Shown in pieces: positions 8,770 through 17,452 of a stretch of 64,000 nucleotides of DNA. The position numbers and the translations under genes were made by a program. Source of the stretch: an uncultured Bacteroides sp. (lineage in GTDB: Bacteria > Bacteroidota > Bacteroidia > Bacteroidales > Bacteroidaceae). How positions within the stretch are numbered: position 1 is the first letter of the stretch; each line of letters starts with the position of its first letter. The stretch spans positions 930,001-994,000 of the forward strand of contig NZ_OY780936.1 in NCBI RefSeq assembly GCF_963675905.1, written 5' to 3'. The notes under the pieces were generated by a model. That model searched no databases, was not told the origin of the DNA, and saw nothing but the letters and a program-made list of their open reading frames with translations.

Positions 8770-11700
8770 ATGAAAAATAGATTATTTTGGATTCTCGGCT
8801 TTTGTTTGGTTCCTTTTATTTCATCAGCTCAAACTAAACAGTTGTCGGCTTTAAATGGCCGACAATTTAATAAATTCTGGTGTGTGGAATCTGAGTCACC
8901 AGATTACAAAATAACTTTTCTGGGCGATACTGTGGAAATTCTTTCACCGAAAGGACTTACTCTGTGGCGCAAGGAAAAGATGATTGGTGAAACTACCATA
9001 GAATACGACGCATGTGTCATAGATGAAGGTAAAAAAGGAGATCGGTTGAGCGACCTGAATTGTTTCTGGATGGCATCCGATCCTAAATACCCGAATGATA
9101 TTCTGAAAAGAAAGAGCTGGCGTAATGGTATCTTTATGAATTGTTATTCTTTGCAGCTTTACTATTTGGGATATGGGGGAAATAGTAATTCAACAACGCG
9201 TTTCCGCCGTTATAACGGAGATGAACGGGGTATTAAGGATAAAGCTTTTCAACCGGCTATTTTGCGTGAATATACTGATGCAGACCATTTGCTTAAGCCT
9301 AATAAATGGTATCATATTAAAATTATGAGCAAAGGCAATAAGGTGAGCTATTATATGAATGGCAAACGTTTGGTTGACTTCCGTGATGCTAATCCACTTA
9401 CCTCCGGCTGGTTTGGTTTCCGCACAACTTTATCCCGTACTCGTATTACAAATTTCCAGTATACTTGCAATAATGTAGAAAAAGAACCTGTCAGTTTAAA
9501 GTGGATAGGCGATGTACCATCAATTAATACTCCGGTAAGCTTTGGAGTTCCATTTACCCAAGGTTGTCTAACTCAGAATAAAACTGTTGCTCTTTTTTCA
9601 GTTGATGGAAAACAGCTCTCGGCAGATATGTGGCCATTGGCTTATTGGCCTGATGGTTCAATAAAGTGGAGTGGGGTATCGGCTGTAATACCTGCTTCAA
9701 CTAATCAGTTAAAACTGCAGATTAATGAAGCATCAAAGAAAAAGGCTGAGTTAATGTCTGTTGTTAGTAAAAACAATGTTTTTGAGGTAAATACAGGTAT
9801 AATTAAAGCTGTATTTCCTAAGACTGGTGAATATTTATTAGACGGTCTTTGGTGTGGTGATGTTAAGGTAGGAGGTAGAGCTTATTTGATTTGCCAGACA
9901 CAGGATAAACCTTTGGCCGAAAATACAGATCAGATTCATTTTACTAATTATAAGAATGAAATAAAGAAAGTTGATATTGAACAGAATGGTGCTGTGCGCA
10001 CAGTTGTGAAGATAGAAGGAGTGCATAAAACAGTTGGTCGTGAATTGTTGCCTTTTACAGTTCGTTTTTATCTATATAAAGGTAGTGATCAGATAAATAT
10101 GGTACATACCTTTGTTTATGATGGCGATCAGAACAAAGATTACATTCACTCTCTTGGTATACGCTTTGAAGTGCCAATGCGTGAAGCAATGTATAATCGT
10201 CATATAGCATTCTCGGGTGCAGAAGATGGAGTATGGAGTGAACCGGTACAACCTTTAGTTGGAAGACGTGTTTTGACTTTAAATGGAGATAATACTCTTC
10301 AGCAACAACAGATGGAAGGTAAACGTATTCCTGAATATGAAAAGTTTGATTCAGAAAACCGCGATTTGCTTGATAAGTGGGCATCATGGGACGGCTTTCG
10401 CCTATCTCAATTAAATGCTGATGCTTTTAGTATCCGTAAACGTGCAACAGATGATAATCCCTGGATAGGAACTTTCTCAGGAACTCGTTCCAATGGGTAT
10501 GTATTTGCAGGAGATGTTAGTGGTGGACTAGGAGTTTGCCTGCACGATTTTTGGCAGTCTTATCCATCTTCTCTCGAGGTAGACAATGCACGCAAAGACA
10601 CAGCAGCAATCACAATGTGGTTATGGAGTCCTGAAGCAGAAGCTATGGACTTACGTCATTACGATAAAGTGGCCCATGATCTGAATGCGAGTTATGAAGA
10701 TGTGCAGGAGGGATTAAGTACACCTTATGGTATTGCACGTACGCATACACTGACAATTGTTCCTCAACCGGCATATCCCGGTAAAGCAGGTATTGCAAAA
10801 ATAGCAAAAGCTCTGTCGGCTGATTCGCCTTTAATGTGTTCTCCTGAGTACTTGCAACGACAAGAAGCTTTTGGAGTATGGAGTTTACCCGATAATAGTA
10901 CTCCTTTCCGTGCTAAGATTGAAGATAGATTGAATGGATATCTTGACTTTTACCAGAAAGCTATAGAACAAAATAAATGGTATGGATTCTGGAATTACGG
11001 AGATGTAATGCATGCTTATGATCCAGTTCGGCATGAATGGCGGTATGACGTTGGAGGATTTGCCTGGGACAATACTGAATTAGGCTCAAATATGTGGTTA
11101 TGGTATAATTTCCTGCGTACCGGACGTGCTGATATATGGAAGATGGCTAAAGCAATGACACGTCATACAGACGAGGTTGATGTTTATCATATAGGAGAAA
11201 ACGCAGGACTAGGAAGTCGTCATAATGTAAGTCACTGGGGATGCGGAGCGAAAGAAGCACGTATAAGTCAGGCTGCCTGGAATCGCTTTTATTACTATCT
11301 GACAACCGACGAACGTTGCGGCGATTTGATGAAAGAAGTTAAAGATGCTGAGCAGAAACTTTATACATTAGATCCAATGCGTTTGGCAGAACCTCGTAGT
11401 CTTTATCCTTGTACTGCTCCGGCTCGTTTACGAATTGGTCCGGATTGGTTGGCGTATGCAGGCAATTGGATGACGGAGTGGGAACGTACGCGAAATACTA
11501 CTTACCGGGATAGGATTCTTACCGGAATGAAAAGTATTGCATCTTTAAAGCATGGACTGTTTTCCGGACCGAAAGCTTTAGGATTTGATCCTGCTACAGG
11601 AATGATAACCTTTGAAGGTGACTCGGCAATGCAAAATACAAATCACCTGATGACTATAATGGGTGGCTTTGAGATTATGAATGAATTGCAAAGAATGGTA

Positions 11701-12030
11701 AATATGCCCGAATGGAACAAGGTCTGGCTGGATCATGCTGCAAATTATAAGAAAAAAGCTGCAGAGATCAGTAATAATCATTTCCGAATTTCCCGATTGT
11801 TAGGCTATGCTGCTTATTATATGCAGAAACCGGAAATGGGTAAAGAGGCCTGGAGTGATTTATTACGTTGGGGAAAGAACAAAACATTACCACCCCTCAA
11901 AACTTCCCGCATTTTGCCTCCGGAAGTACCTGCTCCAATTGATGAGATTCCATTTGTGAGTACTAATGAAGCAGCTACATGGAGTTTGGATGCCATTTAT
12001 TTGTTAGAGAGTTGCCCGTTTGATGAGTAA
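8770..12030 (+). CDS. YetA / PL26-like rhamnogalacturonan-active protein
   Basis: Encodes 1086 residues. A signal peptide (about 1-21, ending ISSAQ) is followed by a concanavalin-like N-terminal domain of about 215 residues (tentatively the DUF6250 type). From about residue 245 comes a region with WIGDVPSINTPVSFGVPFTQG-like sequence and WPLAYWPDGSIKWSG. The latter resembles the N-terminal barrel of YetA-like proteins and of the fungal exo-rhamnogalacturonan lyase family PL26. The C-terminal 450 residues are Trp- and Tyr-rich and helical, like an alpha/alpha toroid, with conserved-looking GLGSRHNVSHWGCGA. It likely acts after PL11 on rhamnogalacturonan oligosaccharides in the periplasm or at the surface. 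Enzyme activity is inferred from distant similarity and the operon partner only. Confidence 0.75.
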   Translation: MKNRLFWILGFCLVPFISSAQTKQLSALNGRQFNKFWCVESESPDYKITFLGDTVEILSPKGLTLWRKEKMIGETTIEYDACVIDEGKKGDRLSDLNCFWMASDPKYPNDILKRKSWRNGIFMNCYSLQLYYLGYGGNSNSTTRFRRYNGDERGIKDKAFQPAILREYTDADHLLKPNKWYHIKIMSKGNKVSYYMNGKRLVDFRDANPLTSGWFGFRTTLSRTRITNFQYTCNNVEKEPVSLKWIGDVPSINTPVSFGVPFTQGCLTQNKTVALFSVDGKQLSADMWPLAYWPDGSIKWSGVSAVIPASTNQLKLQINEASKKKAELMSVVSKNNVFEVNTGIIKAVFPKTGEYLLDGLWCGDVKVGGRAYLICQTQDKPLAENTDQIHFTNYKNEIKKVDIEQNGAVRTVVKIEGVHKTVGRELLPFTVRFYLYKGSDQINMVHTFVYDGDQNKDYIHSLGIRFEVPMREAMYNRHIAFSGAEDGVWSEPVQPLVGRRVLTLNGDNTLQQQQMEGKRIPEYEKFDSENRDLLDKWASWDGFRLSQLNADAFSIRKRATDDNPWIGTFSGTRSNGYVFAGDVSGGLGVCLHDFWQSYPSSLEVDNARKDTAAITMWLWSPEAEAMDLRHYDKVAHDLNASYEDVQEGLSTPYGIARTHTLTIVPQPAYPGKAGIAKIAKALSADSPLMCSPEYLQRQEAFGVWSLPDNSTPFRAKIEDRLNGYLDFYQKAIEQNKWYGFWNYGDVMHAYDPVRHEWRYDVGGFAWDNTELGSNMWLWYNFLRTGRADIWKMAKAMTRHTDEVDVYHIGENAGLGSRHNVSHWGCGAKEARISQAAWNRFYYYLTTDERCGDLMKEVKDAEQKLYTLDPMRLAEPRSLYPCTAPARLRIGPDWLAYAGNWMTEWERTRNTTYRDRILTGMKSIASLKHGLFSGPKALGFDPATGMITFEGDSAMQNTNHLMTIMGGFEIMNELQRMVNMPEWNKVWLDHAANYKKKAAEISNNHFRISRLLGYAAYYMQKPEMGKEAWSDLLRWGKNKTLPPLKTSRILPPEVPAPIDEIPFVSTNEAATWSLDAIYLLESCPFDE

Positions 12031-12057
12031 GACAAGTAAATAGATTATAGTAATTAT

Positions 12058-12104
12058 AAAAACAAAACGAATCAGACACTAATCTGGTTCGTTTTGTTTT
12101 TATA
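12058..12104. terminator. Terminator between convergent genes
   Basis: A long stem of about 19 bp (AAAACGAATCAGA-type arm at 12058-12076, TCTGGTTCGTTTT-type arm at 12083-12101, with one G-T wobble) has A and T tracts on either side. It serves the lyase operon and, on the other strand, may serve the zinc-ribbon gene. Confidence 0.8.
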
Positions 12105-12220
12105 ATGTTTTATTAGATTTTCCGATAAAAATCTACATCATCATATTAATTGTACCGATAATGTATTTCTACTCTTATTCCTAACTTAGTTTAGTACTGA
12201 CTGGAACTGATAAGTGTATT

Positions 12221-12490
12221 TTATTTATTCCACCTCTTAAACTTAGGGAATGCTTCTTTCATCAGAACAATAGCTTCTTCCCTGGTAATAGGTTTCTCAA
12301 GCCCTTTATTAAACTCGTCCAAAAACTCTACGCAATGAAGAATCATTTCATCCATTGTGCAATCCTCTGTAAATTTTCCTTGCTGGAAACAATAAGTGCA
12401 ATAATCATTGTTGTGACTTCCGTCTGCATTTGTTCCAAGTAGCTCATCGGATGGCATAGGCATCCCGCAGCTTTGACATACTCTTTCCAT
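12221..12490 (-). CDS. Small zinc-ribbon protein
   Basis: Encodes 89 residues. The N-terminus carries CQSCGMPM (Cys5 and Cys8) and later YCTYCF, giving two CxxC pairs about 22 residues apart, the arrangement of the putative zinc-ribbon family PF12674. The helical remainder (MDEMILHCVEFLDEFN, then ITREEAIVLMKEAFPKFKRW) is also typical. Members are widespread small cytoplasmic proteins of unknown role. It stands alone between a convergent lyase operon and a family C repeat element that lies upstream of its start codon. Confidence 0.8.
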   Translation of the reverse strand: MERVCQSCGMPMPSDELLGTNADGSHNNDYCTYCFQQGKFTEDCTMDEMILHCVEFLDEFNKGLEKPITREEAIVLMKEAFPKFKRWNK

Positions 12491-12704
12491 ACTAGTTGAT
12501 ATTAAAGTTTAATTGCAAATATAGCAATTCTCTCTATAAAGTATTTCTGTATAGAATCTTTCTTTATTATAGATACAAGTTTTATACTTTCTTAATTTTT
12601 GGAAAAAGTAATCTTGTTATTCCATGCACATTCTTTTAAAGAATAACGGTATACTTATTTATGGAGAATAACATATCTCCCATAAAAAATAAAAATCTCA
12701 AAAT

Positions 12705-12823
12705 GATCTAGCAATCTAGCAGGGAGTGCTTAACATGTTGACTGTTAGTTCTATATAGGTGCTAGATATAGACGGGTATATCTAGCACTTGATCTAGCAA
12801 TCTAGCGCTTTGTCTAGTCTAAG
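12705..12823. repeat. Family C CTAG-rich repeat element, copy 1
   Basis: The 16-mer GATCTAGCAATCTAGC occurs at 12705-12720 and again, identically, at 12791-12806. Between them lie 38 unrelated bases and a perfect 12-bp hairpin, GTGCTAGATATA (12759-12770) with TATATCTAGCAC (12777-12788). A conserved tail, TTGTCTAGTCTAAG, ends the element near 12823. Seven CTAG tetranucleotides fall within about 110 bases. A second copy of the same design, in opposite orientation, is at 38828-38946. Confidence 0.85.
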
Positions 12824-12847
12824 AATGAGGAAGATTGGGCAAAAATA

Positions 12848-12886
12848 AAAATCGCAAATAGCTAATAATAAGCTATTTGCGATTTT
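12848..12886 (-). terminator. Terminator of tRNA-Arg
   Basis: A 16-bp perfect stem (arms 12848-12863 and 12871-12886, core ATCGCAAATAGCT/AGCTATTTGCGAT) with a 7-base loop. On the minus strand it follows the tRNA by 6 bases and runs into a T-rich stretch. Confidence 0.85.
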
Positions 12887-12892
12887 GCTTTG

Positions 12893-12966
<74 letters not shown>

Positions 12967-12982
12967 ATCCTTAATTGCGCTG

Positions 12983-13012
12983 CAAAGGTAAGGCTTTTTG
13001 TGAAATATCAAA
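12983..13012 (-). promoter_or_regulatory. Bacteroidales-type promoter of tRNA-Arg
   Basis: On the minus strand a TTTG box (13012-13009) is followed after 18 bases by TACCTTTG (12990-12983), an exact match to the TAnnTTTG minus-7 element of the Bacteroidales primary sigma factor. It ends 16 bases before the tRNA 5' end, which fits a short leader. Confidence 0.75.
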
Positions 13013-13247
13013 AGGTTTTGGATACTTTTTTTCGTTTAAGGCGCATTATTTTTTTTAGGTTTGATCGATATTTTAGCAATAATTAAGGCAAAATGAAGCC
13101 TAAAATAGCTGTCAATAAATTAGTTAGCTGCTTATTGTTTCTCTGTTTTATGCCTAAGAAAAAAAATAATTTTTTGAGTTCTTTATATATCTTCATATCG
13201 CCTAATCTTTAGATTTCTTTTAATTTGGTCGTTTATTCTGGAGGCAT
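13013..13247. other. Gap between tRNA-Arg and the DUF4382 gene
   Basis: AT-rich sequence with no open frame, RNA fold or repeat that I can support, lying between the tRNA promoter and the terminator of the DUF4382 gene. Confidence 0.4.
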
Positions 13248-13308
13248 ATAAAAATATAAGCAGGTTATTCCAATAATAATTTTAGGAATAACCTGCTTAT
13301 ATTTTTAT
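13248..13308 (-). terminator. Very long terminator hairpin of the DUF4382 gene
   Basis: A perfect 24-bp stem (13248-13271 with 13285-13308) closes a 13-base loop. The GC-rich centre CAGGTTATTCC pairs with GGAATAACCTG and the outer part is A/T, giving U tracts on either strand. It lies 38 bases beyond the stop of the minus-strand lipoprotein gene. Confidence 0.85.
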
Positions 13309-13346
13309 GATATGATGAGATTATTAATTTCTCATCCTTTTCTAAA

Positions 13347-14099
13347 TTACTTTTTATTTGCTTTCTTAAATGCTTTGTGTTGGAATGCATCAAGATTCAG
13401 AACTCTTTTAAAGAATTTCTCATAAACTTCTTTATTTGAATTCTCGCTAATAATTATCTTGCCATTAGTAAGCGAAGCTTTATCAAGGTCGGCTTCTGTG
13501 ATTCTGCCATTGCTTATTGCATTAGACAAGTCTAACTGGAATAATGCTGTGTAATCTGCTGCAGAGTTTAACTGAACGCTGTCTTTTGCAGAAGCTTTAA
13601 ATTTCAAGTCTTTGTTTATAACAATAGCGATAGGAGTTACAACACCTGAAGCATTGGTATAATTACCCGCAAGATAGAATACAGGAGCAGTACCGGCATC
13701 TTTTTTGTCCGATTGAATCTGAATTGATATTTTGTCGTATAGTCCAGCCGGAAGAGTTACATCACCAAGCAATGAATTTGCACTGAACAAATCAGCTAAT
13801 TTTGAGTTTTTAAATTTCAGATCCAGGTTGAATTCTGTAGCCAATGTATCACCCTGCTCTTTAGTTGCTGTAAGATGAACTCTGGAAACATACATCTGGC
13901 AAGTGTCCAATTTTAAGGTAGCTGTTTTCAAAGCTTTGGTACCAATGCCGAATGAATAAGTGTTGTTTACTGCCTGAAGCTGAACTCCAAGTGATTTGCT
14001 TGCACTTTCAGTCATAATCTCTGAATCATTTTTTTGGCATGAGGAAAGCGAGAGTCCTGCAGCTGCCAGCATTAGTACGAAAGTTTTTAAGGTTTTCAT
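13347..14099 (-). CDS. DUF4382-like lipoprotein
   Basis: Encodes 250 residues with a signal peptide and lipobox (SLSSC, Cys about residue 21), so it is exported and lipid-anchored. The mature part has an early beta-strand region with DTCQMYVSRVHLTA, the style of DUF4382 proteins (beta-sandwich domains of unknown function common in Bacteroidetes). It has regularly spaced aliphatic strands and a Lys-rich C-terminus (HKAFKKANKK). The gene is monocistronic with its own strong terminator. The family assignment rests on overall look and length, and no ligand can be inferred. Confidence 0.65.
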   Translation of the reverse strand: MKTLKTFVLMLAAAGLSLSSCQKNDSEIMTESASKSLGVQLQAVNNTYSFGIGTKALKTATLKLDTCQMYVSRVHLTATKEQGDTLATEFNLDLKFKNSKLADLFSANSLLGDVTLPAGLYDKISIQIQSDKKDAGTAPVFYLAGNYTNASGVVTPIAIVINKDLKFKASAKDSVQLNSAADYTALFQLDLSNAISNGRITEADLDKASLTNGKIIISENSNKEVYEKFFKRVLNLDAFQHKAFKKANKK

Positions 14100-14249
14100 A
14101 AAAATAAATTTGTTTAGTTAAGAATTACACATTTAAGCCTGATGTTTATTGATGTTATATTTAATTAACTTAACATCTATTAACAGCTTTTTAATTATTG
14201 CAAAAATAGGATTAAATCTTAAAAAACAAAATAATTATTAAAACTTTAT

Positions 14250-17120
14250 TTACTTCTTACACAGAGCTTTAAAGTCGCAAAACTCACATTTGTTTACGAA
14301 CTTAGTCTGGTTGAATGGCTGTTCGGAATTGAATATATTCGAAAGCAATTGGGTTAGCAATTCCCTGAACTCTTCTTCGTATGGAGTAAAATCTTCCACA
14401 AAAGTTTTATTGGTTCGCAGACCAATTTCTATGTATGGTTTGTAATCTGCTGATGCTGCCTGATGAATATAGAGCAGAGAAGGAGCAACTTTCTGTTTCT
14501 GCTGGCGAGTCATTATGGCAGCATAGAGAAATGTCTGGAAAATATAGTTGGGACGATTCTCTGCCGGAGTAAATAATGCTGCAATATCTGCAGCTGCTTT
14601 CGGAAAACCACCGGTTTTGTAATCTACAATTCTTAAAGTGCCGTCTTTGCTGTCCATACGGTCAATGGTTCCTCCTATTCTTGAAAGGATCTCTCCCTTG
14701 GCTGTTGGAATAGTGATGTCTTCACTCACCTTTTTCTCCATATCTACCAGAGTAAATGGAGTGTACTCTTTGTCATTGCGAAGCAGCTGACGAATATATG
14801 AAGCTATAACTTTAGAGTTTACCAACTGCACGCCGTTGTATTCTGGCTTCTCATCAAGAGGAACCTGGAAGAATTCCTCTTTGAATGCTCTGTCTACATA
14901 TCCCTGAAGCTTCACATCGTTGTGGAGTAGTTGCTCTATCTGTTCTTTGTTTACCACATTACCGTGCGCTTTGAAATCACCATATATAAGTTCTGCCGAA
15001 CGATGGAAGATGGTTCCGAACATGGCTGAATCTATTTCCGAGCTTACTTCTGGTTTTGGTCTCAGTTTGGCAACGTAAGTATAGTAGAATTTAAGCTGGC
15101 AGTCCATATAAGTGTTTAGCGCAGAAGGAGAGAATTGTGCCCTCTTATTGCATCGCACAGCATAAAAGTTCTGCAAACGTTTCATTACCTCCGGTGTTTT
15201 TTCGATGATAATTTCTTTCGCAGTTTGAGGAGATTGTCCCGCTTCCAGATATTCGCGGGTAATTTCGTGCGGCCATTCAATAAGGAATTGCAGCATGAAG
15301 CGCGACCACTCGCCACGGTTTAGCCCGTCTGATGATGTGTTGTACATCAATGTTATGTTTTCGGCACGTTGCATCAGTCGGTAGAAATAGTAAGCATATA
15401 CCGCATTCTTGTGTTCAATGGTGGTCATTCCGAATGCCTTGCGCAGATTATATGGGATGAATGACGAATCGCCGCTACCTTTAGGCAGCTGACCTTCATT
15501 TAGCGACATCATCACCAGATTTTTAAAGTCGAGGTTACGGGTTTCAAGCACACCCATTACCTGCATACCGATGGCGGGTTCTCCGTGGAAGGGGATGTTT
15601 GAGGCAGACAAAACCTTGTTCAGTAAACGCTTAAAGGTTCCTGTCTGAACAATCAGGTCGCCTTTGTCGATCATACTGCCAAGGCGATTGATTAAGGTAT
15701 ATGCTTTGAAAAGTGATTCACGATAAAGTTGATTAAATACATCATCACTCTTTTTTTCCTTGTCGTATATGGTAGCAACTTCTTTGAGCGCATTGGAGAG
15801 ATAACAGCACAAATCCATATTACTCAGTTGTGGAGTGAAAAGCATTCCCAGAAAATCGTCCTGCTTTAACTCGGAAGGAAGTGGATAAAAACGATTCTTT
15901 TCAGTAAGATCCTTTTCCAGATCATTGGCTTTGGACGACAGCTGACGAGTATATGGGTGTTTCAGTACGGCCTGAACGGCAGCGTAAGCATATCTTCCCG
16001 TGTCTGTTCGGAAACCTTCGGTCTGCAGTTCCAGCAGAGCGGTGATAAAACTGTGCACGGGTGTCTGAGCCAAAGGAAATCCCATGGTTATGTTCACATG
16101 CTGCACGCTGTCGGGTATTGAATGTAGCACGGGGAGAAGCAGTGCTTCGTTGCAAAGAACCACAGCACTTTCCGATTCTTTTCCGGTAACATTACCGCGT
16201 ATCCATTCCGGCAGGAAGCGCGCCTGAGCGTTTTCGGTAGAAGATGCAACAAAGCGCACCTTCTTTGGCTGAATCATCTTGTTGAAGGTAACTCCGCTAA
16301 GGGCAGAAGGAAACTCTTTCAGGTTACGGCGAATGAATTCTCCCGCTTCATGATTTCTTTCATTGGTGTAGAATTCATCGTAATCCCAATAAAAAAGAGC
16401 TTTTCCGGCGTCGCGAAGTAATTGGAAGAACTTTGTCTCTACCTTATTCAACACGTTGAATCCCACAAACACATAAGTATCATATTTCATTTGCGACGCA
16501 TCAAGCTGCTCAATTACCGAACGGTAGAGCATTCCTTCGTAGGCAATATTCTGATTAGCCAGTTCTTCTTTGTATCGGTGGTATATATTTCCGAGCACGT
16601 CCCATAGAGAGATAAATTTCTCTTTCAAGGCAGTACGCTTCTCGATGGAGAAGTTTTGAAAAAACTGACGGATGGCTGCTTCCTGATCTTCATTAAGAAA
16701 ATCGAAATCGTCCATTATATTCTTTAAGTCCTGCAGGTTGCTGAATAACTTATCAGCATCCACCAGATTCTTATCTGCATCGTCAAAGTCGCTAATAAGC
16801 AGTTCTCCCCAGAAATAGAAATCGTCCAGCGTTTCCTCGCTCTTAGTCTCCTCCCTAAATATTTTATAAAGTTCGCAAACAAGCTTAATGGAGTCGCCAA
16901 GCTTCAAAGGATTCTCACTTCTTTGTGCCGATAACTGCTGAAACAATTCGCTGATGCTGAGATAAGCCGGTGACCAGATGGGCCGGTTTGCCTCTTCGGC
17001 GAGGTGTTCATTGAAAAATAATCCGGCGCGCTTGTTAGGGAAAATAACAGCCACGCGGGAGAGATCTGCTCCATGCCTTTTATATAAGTCTTTTGCGACG
17101 ATACTTAAGAATGTTTCCAT
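14250..17120 (-). CDS. addB: AddB-like PD-(D/E)XK nuclease subunit
   Basis: Encodes 956 residues. The C-terminal third has the RecB-type nuclease core: LRIVDYKTGG (Asp-x-Lys near residue 831) and an iron-sulphur staple made of one Cys in YMDCQLKFYY (near 673) and the C-terminal CEFCDFKALC (Cys-x2-Cys-x5-Cys). This is the pattern known from Bacillus AddB. The N-terminal half is helicase-like, but VAVIFPNKRAGLFF stands where a Walker A loop would be and lacks GKT, so ATP binding is doubtful. With the AddA-like protein encoded upstream it should form the double-strand-break end-processing complex that loads RecA. It is shorter than Bacillus AddB. A 332-base gap separates the two genes, unusually large for such a pair. 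Confidence 0.85.
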   Translation of the reverse strand: METFLSIVAKDLYKRHGADLSRVAVIFPNKRAGLFFNEHLAEEANRPIWSPAYLSISELFQQLSAQRSENPLKLGDSIKLVCELYKIFREETKSEETLDDFYFWGELLISDFDDADKNLVDADKLFSNLQDLKNIMDDFDFLNEDQEAAIRQFFQNFSIEKRTALKEKFISLWDVLGNIYHRYKEELANQNIAYEGMLYRSVIEQLDASQMKYDTYVFVGFNVLNKVETKFFQLLRDAGKALFYWDYDEFYTNERNHEAGEFIRRNLKEFPSALSGVTFNKMIQPKKVRFVASSTENAQARFLPEWIRGNVTGKESESAVVLCNEALLLPVLHSIPDSVQHVNITMGFPLAQTPVHSFITALLELQTEGFRTDTGRYAYAAVQAVLKHPYTRQLSSKANDLEKDLTEKNRFYPLPSELKQDDFLGMLFTPQLSNMDLCCYLSNALKEVATIYDKEKKSDDVFNQLYRESLFKAYTLINRLGSMIDKGDLIVQTGTFKRLLNKVLSASNIPFHGEPAIGMQVMGVLETRNLDFKNLVMMSLNEGQLPKGSGDSSFIPYNLRKAFGMTTIEHKNAVYAYYFYRLMQRAENITLMYNTSSDGLNRGEWSRFMLQFLIEWPHEITREYLEAGQSPQTAKEIIIEKTPEVMKRLQNFYAVRCNKRAQFSPSALNTYMDCQLKFYYTYVAKLRPKPEVSSEIDSAMFGTIFHRSAELIYGDFKAHGNVVNKEQIEQLLHNDVKLQGYVDRAFKEEFFQVPLDEKPEYNGVQLVNSKVIASYIRQLLRNDKEYTPFTLVDMEKKVSEDITIPTAKGEILSRIGGTIDRMDSKDGTLRIVDYKTGGFPKAAADIAALFTPAENRPNYIFQTFLYAAIMTRQQKQKVAPSLLYIHQAASADYKPYIEIGLRTNKTFVEDFTPYEEEFRELLTQLLSNIFNSEQPFNQTKFVNKCEFCDFKALCKK

Positions 17121-17452
17121 TGTTTGCTTCTTTGTTTGACCTACACTATTTTTATATAAAGTGTAGACTATTTTATTTTAAGGTGTACACCTTATTTTAT
17201 TTTGCTCTACTTAAATTTTTAAATCTTTAGGATTACTTTTGCTTAACGCCCATTGAGTTTTACGTTAACTCTCTGGAGTAAATAAAAGCTTTATTATAAG
17301 GCGTCAGATTCCGGTTCTGAAGGTCTAATAAACTTTGTGGAATAATCAAAATTATGAACCTGAACGGAAGCTGAGGAATTCGCCCCTTCTCGAGAATTTA
17401 TCTGGCACAGTGGGGATTTCGAGTCCACCCCTGATCGTTCGTTTACCAGATA
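17121..17452. other. Non-coding gap between addA and addB
   Basis: No gene is visible in these 332 bases. Present are CTACAC/GTGTAG arms around 17150-17166, a perfect 14-bp palindrome AAGGTGTACACCTT (17180-17193), and the palindrome TTCTCGAGAA near 17385-17396. It could carry a separate promoter for addB or an RNA element; neither is demonstrable by eye. Confidence 0.4.

Noticed and set aside
17380-17452. tRNA-like segment (GGGGATTTCGAGTCCACCCC)
   Set aside because: It resembles a T arm, but the arms do not pair correctly and no acceptor, D or anticodon stem can be built around it.
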